Part shown: piece after piece, positions 1 to 5,700 of the stretch | Layout of the letters: every line of letters starts with the position of its first letter | Numbering within the stretch: the first letter of the stretch is position 1 | NCBI GenBank assembly: GCA_038217425.1 | Contig: JBBQPM010000269.1 | Span: 1 to 7,693, forward strand | Reading direction: 5' to 3' | Length of the DNA: 7,693 nt | DNA from: JAIEPT01 sp038217425 | GTDB taxonomy: Bacteria; Planctomycetota; Planctomycetia; Gemmatales; Gemmataceae | Program-made: the position numbers and the translations under genes | Notes under the pieces: generated by a model | What the model saw: the letters and a program-made list of their open reading frames with translations, nothing else | What the model was told of the DNA's origin: nothing | The model's database searches: none

Positions 1-759
1 GATGTACCCCGTGAACTTCACTTCGCGCAGCGCCCGTAGCACGCCGGGGACGTCGAGCACGCCCTTGCCGTAGACGACGTCAGTGCGTTTGTCGTTGTCG
101 TGGTCCTTCAGGTGCAGGCCGTAGTTGCGCACCCCCATGTGGCGAATCTGTTGCGCGATGTCGATCTTCTCGTTGAAGGGGGCCTGAGCGCAACGGATGA
201 TGTGCCCCGTATCGATGCAGGTGCCGATCTTCTCGCTATGGGCGCGGACCGCGGGGAGAATGACCTCGGCCTTGTGCCAGCGATGCATCGTCTTGCCGGT
301 CGGCCCGTGCGGATGAATCGCGATCTTGATGTCGAACTCCGCGACCAGCTTATCGAGGCTTTCGAAGCTGTTCGGGTCGGGATCGGCGCTCAAGTAGCGG
401 ACGCCGAGCTTGCGGGCGAACTCGAAGATGGCGCGGTTGTTGTCGTGATTGTTCGTGAAGCGCTCGACGCCGAAAGCGATGGGGGCCACGCGGTACTTTT
501 CCATGAGCGTCTTGACGGCGCGGATCTGGTCGTCGGTGCTGGTGGTCGGCACGTGGCCGCGATACAGTTCGGCGTAGCGCAGCCCGAGATCCTGCGTGCG
601 CTGCAGCATCTGTTCGAGGTTGAATTGGCGGAAAGTGTAGCTCTGAATACCGACGGTGAAGTTTCCGAACGGATTCGCGGGGGGAGCCTGAGCGAAGGCC
701 GGCCCCGCGGCGAGAACCGCGGCGGAGGTCTGCAGGAATCGACGGCGCGACAGCGACAT
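1..759 (-). CDS. Tat-exported sugar phosphate isomerase/epimerase-like TIM-barrel protein, 3' end outside window
   Basis: This is the first 253 codons of a gene reading leftward and cut by the window edge. Residues 4-10 (SRRRFLQ) form a twin-arginine export motif, followed by an Ala-rich hydrophobic stretch ending in AFA at about 21-23, so the folded protein is probably exported or membrane-anchored. The remainder matches the xylose-isomerase-like TIM-barrel family. It shows a GIQSYTFR-type first strand near residue 37, AELYRG at 63-68, IAIHPHG at 146-152, the metal-site signature CIDTGH at 181-186 (D183, H186), and GLHLKD at 214-219 (H216). These residues bind a divalent metal in characterised members, which isomerise or epimerise sugars. 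The last usual metal-binding Glu would lie beyond the edge. The ATG at 759 is preceded by AGGAG six bases away. The true substrate cannot be read from sequence; non-enzymatic or inositol-related roles are possible in this family. Confidence 0.92.
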   Translation of the reverse strand, partial: MSLSRRRFLQTSAAVLAAGPAFAQAPPANPFGNFTVGIQSYTFRQFNLEQMLQRTQDLGLRYAELYRGHVPTTSTDDQIRAVKTLMEKYRVAPIAFGVERFTNNHDNNRAIFEFARKLGVRYLSADPDPNSFESLDKLVAEFDIKIAIHPHGPTGKTMHRWHKAEVILPAVRAHSEKIGTCIDTGHIIRCAQAPFNEKIDIAQQIRHMGVRNYGLHLKDHDNDKRTDVVYGKGVLDVPGVLRALREVKFTGYI

Positions 760-765
760 GAGAGT

Positions 766-770
766 CTCCT
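766..770 (-). promoter_or_regulatory. Ribosome binding site of the Tat-exported isomerase-like gene
   Basis: Read on the minus strand, AGGAG lies six bases before the ATG at 759. It supports that ATG, which places the twin-arginine motif at residue 4, as expected for a Tat signal. Confidence 0.75.
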
Positions 771-847
771 TGATCGGATGTGCGAGGATGGTCTTCAAAC
801 CGATACGATACCACGGTGGCCCAGAAACGCCAGCAGGATTTTGCGCG

Positions 848-853
848 AAGGAG
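848..853 (+). promoter_or_regulatory. Ribosome binding site deciding a GTG start
   Basis: AAGGAG sits five bases before GTG at 859. It is the only good ribosome binding site near the beginning of this reading frame, and it selects GTG 859 over the unsupported ATG at 778 and the TTG at 841. Confidence 0.75.
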
Positions 854-858
854 ACGTC

Positions 859-1755
859 GTGGAACTCAAGTCGCATCGCATCGTCGGCCACACGCCGGGC
901 CCGCATCTGCTAATCACCGGCGGCGTGCACGGCGACGAGTTTGAACCCATGGCCGCCCTCCGTCAGCTGATGACTCGGATCGATCCGGAAACTCTGTGCG
1001 GCGCCGTCACGCTGATCCCGGTCGTCAACGAGCCCGCGTTCCGGCGCGGCAGCCGCGTGGCCGAGGACGGCCTGGACCTCGCGCGCACCTGTCCCGGCCG
1101 TGTCGACGGTTCGATCACCGAGCAGATCGCCCATGCACTCTCGGCCCACATTCGCTCGGCCGACTACTACATCGATCTGCACACCGGCGGCACGCGTCTG
1201 CGCGTGTTGCCGCTCGTCGGTTACGTGCTGCACTCCAGTAGCGAAGTTCTTGCTGCCCAGAAGAACATGGCCCGAGCCTTTGGATTGCCCCTCATCTGGG
1301 GGACGGACCCGACGCTGAACGGCCGATCGCTGTCGGTGGCGCGCGACGCCAACATTCCCGCGATTTACGCCGAGTACCACGGCGGCGGCGCTTGCGATCC
1401 CGCCGGCGTCGATGCGTATTCCGTCGGCTGTCTGCGGGTGCTCGCCCATCTGGACATGACGAGGAATGCGACGTTTCCCCCCGTGGCCCAACCGCTCGTC
1501 GTCGAGGACGACCGCCCGGGTTCCGGCCATATGCAGGTGAATCATCCGACGCCCTGCGAAGGCTTCTTCGAGCCCACTGTCGCGCTGGGCGAGCATGTCC
1601 AGGCCGGCCAAGTGCTGGGCTGGGTCTTCGATCCGCTCGGCCTTGAAGGCGTTGCGATTCGGGCGGCGTACGCCGGGTTGGTGATCGTCCTGCACACGTT
1701 CGCCCGCGTCGATCAAGGCGTCAGCGTCGCGGTGGTGCTCGACTGTCAGCCATGA
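859..1755 (+). CDS. Succinylglutamate desuccinylase/aspartoacylase-family zinc deacylase
   Basis: This is a 298-residue M14-like metalloenzyme. The zinc-binding pair HGDE at 24-27 (H24, E27) and the third zinc ligand in DLHTGG (H108) are present, as is the catalytic Glu in AEYHGG (E172). NEPAFRRGSR at 57-66 and DLAR-xx-PG at 73-80 correspond to the substrate-binding segment usually read as DLNR-xFPG; here Asn is replaced by Ala and Phe by Cys. Residues of about 220-298 form the C-terminal barrel-sandwich domain, with the family's GFFEP, G-x-VQAGQ-LG and AG-V-x-x-x-H-T pattern. Family members hydrolyse N-acyl amino acids or related amides in the cytoplasm; no signal peptide is visible. The substrate is not identifiable, and succinylglutamate itself is unlikely because no arginine-succinyltransferase genes are nearby. 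The open frame continues upstream to position 100, but that part overlaps the isomerase-like gene antisense and has no homology-like features, so GTG 859 is taken as the start. The next gene begins 22 bases after the stop. Confidence 0.9.
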   Translation: MELKSHRIVGHTPGPHLLITGGVHGDEFEPMAALRQLMTRIDPETLCGAVTLIPVVNEPAFRRGSRVAEDGLDLARTCPGRVDGSITEQIAHALSAHIRSADYYIDLHTGGTRLRVLPLVGYVLHSSSEVLAAQKNMARAFGLPLIWGTDPTLNGRSLSVARDANIPAIYAEYHGGGACDPAGVDAYSVGCLRVLAHLDMTRNATFPPVAQPLVVEDDRPGSGHMQVNHPTPCEGFFEPTVALGEHVQAGQVLGWVFDPLGLEGVAIRAAYAGLVIVLHTFARVDQGVSVAVVLDCQP

Positions 1756-1777
1756 TAGAATTCGTGGAAGACGTACC

Positions 1778-2569
1778 ATGGAAGTTGGACGATGTTCGTC
1801 AGCAGCGCTTGGGTCTCACAGGCATGACATGACCGAAAACAGAACAGAGATTCGCCGCCTGCCGATGTGGGGCTCGCTGATCCTTTTCGTCGTCCCGACC
1901 CTGCTAATGTGGTTGGCGACTCGACTGGGGATTCCTGCGATCAAGCCTCATCTCGCCGGTCCCGACATTCTTTCGTGGTTCATTGCGGGCGGCGTCGTAT
2001 TTCTGTTCCTGTTCTTGGCCGCCTTCATGGCATTTTGGATTGAGAAAGGCCGGGTCACGCTGGAGGGGTTTGCAAATCGCTTTCGGTTTCGGCGTACCAA
2101 TGCACTAGACGTGGCGTGGTCGCTTGGAGTGCTTGTTGTTTGCGGCTCATTGTCTGCCGGAATCGCCGGCCTTTGGAAGGTTGCCTCGCAAGCCTGGCGA
2201 GCATTGCCTGAACCTCAAGCATCTCCTCCGTTTATCCACATGGAGCCGGTGACGTACGATACTTTGTGGATTCTGCTGGCGTGGTTGCCGCTATACTTCT
2301 TCAACATCGCAGGCGAGGAGTTGTGGTGGCGGGGCTACCTGCTTCCCCGCCAAGAGCAGACGCATGGTTCGGCGGCGTGTCTTGTTCATGGACTCGGATT
2401 GGCCGTTTTTCATCTCCCGCTCGGTGTTGATCTGACCCTCATCCTCCTGCCGTTTCTCTTCGCGCTACCGTATGTCGTGCAGCGACAAAAGAATCTATGG
2501 ACAGGATTCATCGTCCACGGCGTCCTGAACGGGGGCGGATTCCTGGCGGTGGCCTTTGGGATGGTGTAA
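1778..2569 (+). CDS. CPBP-family intramembrane metalloprotease (CAAX/Abi type)
   Basis: This is a 263-residue multi-pass membrane protein. Hydrophobic segments lie near residues 33-50, 65-87, 111-133, 162-178, 200-215, 219-235 and 241-260. The CPBP signature is clear: EELWWR at 180-185 (E180, E181, R185), then H212 in VFHLP, and finally HGVLN at 247-251 (H247, N251). The second motif is normally F-x-x-x-H; here position 208 is Leu, a mild departure. Known relatives include eukaryotic Rce1 CAAX endopeptidases and bacterial bacteriocin-maturation or immunity proteins; no bacteriocin, prenylation or defence gene is adjacent, so its substrate is unknown. The start is uncertain. ATG 1778 has a weak GGAAG seven bases upstream. 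An in-frame ATG at 1829 would drop 17 residues that look unlike the family and would give a 246-residue protein beginning MTENRTE. It probably shares a transcript with the deacylase upstream. Confidence 0.9.
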   Translation: MEVGRCSSAALGSHRHDMTENRTEIRRLPMWGSLILFVVPTLLMWLATRLGIPAIKPHLAGPDILSWFIAGGVVFLFLFLAAFMAFWIEKGRVTLEGFANRFRFRRTNALDVAWSLGVLVVCGSLSAGIAGLWKVASQAWRALPEPQASPPFIHMEPVTYDTLWILLAWLPLYFFNIAGEELWWRGYLLPRQEQTHGSAACLVHGLGLAVFHLPLGVDLTLILLPFLFALPYVVQRQKNLWTGFIVHGVLNGGGFLAVAFGMV

Positions 2570-2748
2570 GGCGGCTTGGCTGGCCACATTCCCAACCGGC
2601 CGCAAGAAAGGCATCGAAGCGAAGAATCGCGTCCGCGGGTCAGGCAAATGAAGTTTGGCAGGACGCTCGCCCCTCCGTGCGGTTCACGGGACGGGATCGA
2701 CCGAAAAAGAGCAAAGCGCGGCCGTGGAATGAAGAATCGCACGAACGA
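2570..2748. other. Convergent intergenic region
   Basis: These 179 bases lie between the stop codons of two converging genes. Besides the hairpin at its left edge there is a small perfect stem CCGTG-CGGTT-CACGG at 2675-2689, and the 10-mer GAAGAATCGC occurs twice (2621-2630 and 2731-2740). No T-rich terminator is visible for the leftward gene. Short open frames crossing it lack ribosome binding sites and I do not call them genes. Confidence 0.5.
2571..2603 (+). terminator. Stem-loop just after the protease stop, possible terminator
   Basis: GCGGCTTGG at 2571-2579 can pair with CCAA at 2592-2595 and GCCGC at 2599-2603. The loop is 12 bases and there is a three-base bulge (CCG). It begins two bases after the TAA. 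No T-run follows (AAGAAAGG), so it is not a canonical intrinsic terminator; it may be a 3'-end-stabilising hairpin or chance. Confidence 0.3.
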
Positions 2749-5700
2749 TCATTGCTGCAAAACCTCGATGCCGCTGAGGATCGGCGCGTTTTGATCGGTC
2801 AGCGTTCCCATCCTGGGAATGAAACGAAGGTCGATTTGCCGATCGGCCTCGATGTTCCGTAATTCCACGACCAAGGCACGAAAACGCCCACCTGCTTTTT
2901 GAACGACGTCGAAGTCTTTGAGGACCATTCGGCCTTGCATCAAGACGTCGAAGACGCGCTCGCCGGGACCAATGTCCTCGAGTTCCGCGAAGTGGAGGCG
3001 AACGGCGAATCGGCGTGGGGTCGGTTTCTCAATCGAGTGAATCTCGACGCCGTTCTCGACGAGACGGAGCAGGTTGGCATCCTTGGCCCCGCCCCAGCGG
3101 GTTTTCCGCAGGCATTCGACGGACAGAGTCTCACGCTGAAGCCCGGCGTCCTCCAAGGTCTTCCACGGGAGAACGATCTCCGCTCGGAACGCCTCGGCCG
3201 ATCGCGACGTTTTCGCTTGCCAAATACCGTTCCAGGCGGAGTCCTCGGGCGGGATCGGCATGCGTTTTTCCTTGAGCGAACCGTCTTTGCCCAGATCGAG
3301 GAGTGCATCGTACGTCCCGCCCCCCGCCGTCACGGCAAGGGTGACCACGCGGGTCCCTTTCGGATTGAAGAAGGACAGGCGCAGGTGGTCGTCCCGCTCG
3401 AAAGCGCCGTCCTTTCCTTTCACCGAAGCTTTCCACGGGAGCTTTTTTCCGAGCCGATCAACGTGCGCCTTTTGCTCGAAGGCGACATACACGTTGTCGC
3501 CATCTTGGCGGAAGTAGACATTCGCGTTGCGTTCGGTCAAGGGGAGTGCGCCAAAACCGTCCCAGCAGGCGTCGTTCAATTCGCCGTCCAGAGTCGGCGC
3601 TTTGCCGGGCGACAGCGACAGCAGCACCTTGGATGGCTGGTGATGCACGAGATCCAATTTGAGTTGCGACAGTCCTTTGATGCCCGAGCCGTAAATCCAG
3701 GACCGATCCGTATTCAGAATCGACTGACGATCGGTATTGATGCGATAGGGACCAAATCCGGGCGCTGAGTCGAAGGAATACGGAACTTGCCAGGCCGTCT
3801 TCTTGGCGACGCCCAGAGCCGGGCGCGGAAAACCAAGCCAGAGGGCGCCGTCCTTATCGCGACGATCGCCTGGAGCGCCGAGGTTGAGCGCCGATTTTCG
3901 CACAAGCCCGGCCGCGAGTTGTTTGTCGTCGAAAAGAGCCCAATCTTCATGGCGTTGAGACGCCGCCGGAGCCATGGCGAGCGACGTCGCGAAACTGTAC
4001 GAGCACAGACAATCGGAGGTGCTTTCGCTGTAAAGGAGCAGACCAAACGCCGGGATGAGAGTTTGGCCGCACCCGGAGCGGATGCCGGAGATGTTGCGCA
4101 TGCCGGAATCTTCGAGCCGATCGATCATGCCGATGGTGCCCGAGCGGAAGAAATCCATCGCCGCCGAACAACTGGCGCCGCTGCAGCCATACGATCGGCT
4201 ATAGTCGCGGGAGACGTCCGCGCCGGTGAGCGGATGTTTGCGTTTTTCCGCCTCGAAGCCAAGGACGCGCTGCAGCATGGTGAGCTTGCCCTTGGTATTT
4301 TCCTTGCCGATTCCCTCTTTGAAGTCGGCGGAATAGTCCCCGTCGGGCCGAGATCGCGTCATGGGGGGCAGCCGGCCCGGCTTCGAGGCGACCTCGGGCA
4401 ATTCGTTCAGTGAGCCGAAGGGGACCGAAAACTTGGCCGCAGCGCTCGAAAGGTGCACGACGGCTTCGGCTTCGTTTGGCCAGGCTCGCTTTCCACTGCC
4501 CGCAGCCATCGGCTTGCCCCAAAGCAACAGGCGGAAATCGTCGGTCCACAGCTTCACATCGGCGGCGATCGCAAAATCGGTCAATTCTTGGCCGAGCCAT
4601 CGTTCGAACGGTTCGCGAGGGATCGTCAGCACGACCGTCCGGACTCCTTCCTTGCTCGCGTCGAGCGTCTTGATGGTTACTGCGGGATGCGGGTGCGTTT
4701 GATGCGGAATGTACGCCCCTTTCCACGGATCGACGATCAACTCGAAGGCGCCTTTCGCCGGTGCGTTCAAGCGTTGGCCAGCCGAGCGAAAATCGAACGC
4801 CAATTCCCAGCGATCGTCCCGCGTCGGTGCGTTCGATTGCGTGGTGAGCGAAATCTGGATTCCGTCCGGGTCCTCGACGATTCGGAGGGTTCCCGTCTCG
4901 CCTTTCTTGCCAGAGGCGGTAAGCTCCAGCGGCTTTTGCAACGAATGAACCGACGGCTCGGCCTTCTTGCCGAATGCCTTGACGAGCTTACCTGTCTGGG
5001 CGTCGAATTGCCAAGTTACGCTGCCATCTTGCACATAGAGATGCTGGTCGTCGGCACTGACCGCTTGTTGACCGGTGCACACGCCGACGCTCAGGCGCCG
5101 CCGCCAAAGTTCGGCGCCGTTGTAGGCGTCCAGAGCGGTGAGATGGGATTCGCCGAAGATGAAAAGTCGTCCGTGAGCGGGGATCGGCGTACGTGGCTTG
5201 GCGTGCCGCGAGACGAGAAGCTGTCCGCTCGGTTCGCCGAACCACTGGAACTCCAATGGCCAACGGACCCGTTCGTCGGCCTGGACCTTGCTGTTCCAGT
5301 CGAACGAGCCCGGCAAAGGCCCGCGCAACACAAACATTCCCTCGGCTTTCTTGACTTCTTCAAGCGGAATGCCCGCTTCGCGAGCGATGGCCGCGCCGTC
5401 GGCTCCGTCGTGAAAGAGCATGCGTCCGCCGCAAGGGCGAAGCACCCGATACAACTCCGATGACGCCAGGGCGTCAATCTTGCCCGAGACGATCACCAGA
5501 TTCGCGAAATGCGAAATCATCGGTAACGTCTTCGAATCGGTAGAGAGCACGGCGATTCGCGAGCCATAGTGCGTTGAATCTACCAAAAGTCGACGACGTT
5601 CCTTTTCAACAATCTCTCTTCCTGGTAGCAGGCAAAGTACGTGCATTTGCGTCGACTCGGCAAGACGCTGAGCCGATCGAGCATCGCTTGCGCTCACGAC

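Larger units (their letters stand above)
760..858. other. Divergent intergenic region
   Basis: These 99 bases separate the leftward isomerase-like gene from the rightward deacylase gene and must carry the 5' leaders and probably the promoters of both. I see the two ribosome binding sites at its edges and a tandem CGATACGATAC at 801-811, but no pair of -35 and -10 boxes with proper spacing on either strand. An in-frame ATG at 778 could extend the deacylase by 27 residues, but it has no ribosome binding site. Confidence 0.5.

Noticed and set aside
100..858. Open plus-strand extension of the deacylase frame back to position 100
   Set aside because: It lies antisense to the clearly coding isomerase-like gene, has no deacylase-family features, and a good ribosome binding site precedes GTG 859.
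1778..2569. CPBP protein as a bacteriocin-immunity or phage-defence (Abi) gene
   Set aside because: The family name includes such members, but no bacteriocin, toxin or defence gene is adjacent, so only the protease fold is supported.
2665..2695. CCGTGCGGTTCACGG resembling the 3' half of a group II intron domain V
   Set aside because: The 5' strand with the AGC triad and the GNRA-type loop are missing and there is no maturase remnant; a five-base-pair stem is not enough.
2805..2819. Perfect TTCCCA-TCC-TGGGAA hairpin as a terminator
   Set aside because: It lies inside the malectin-domain coding sequence, before the stop codon, and has no T-run; most likely incidental.
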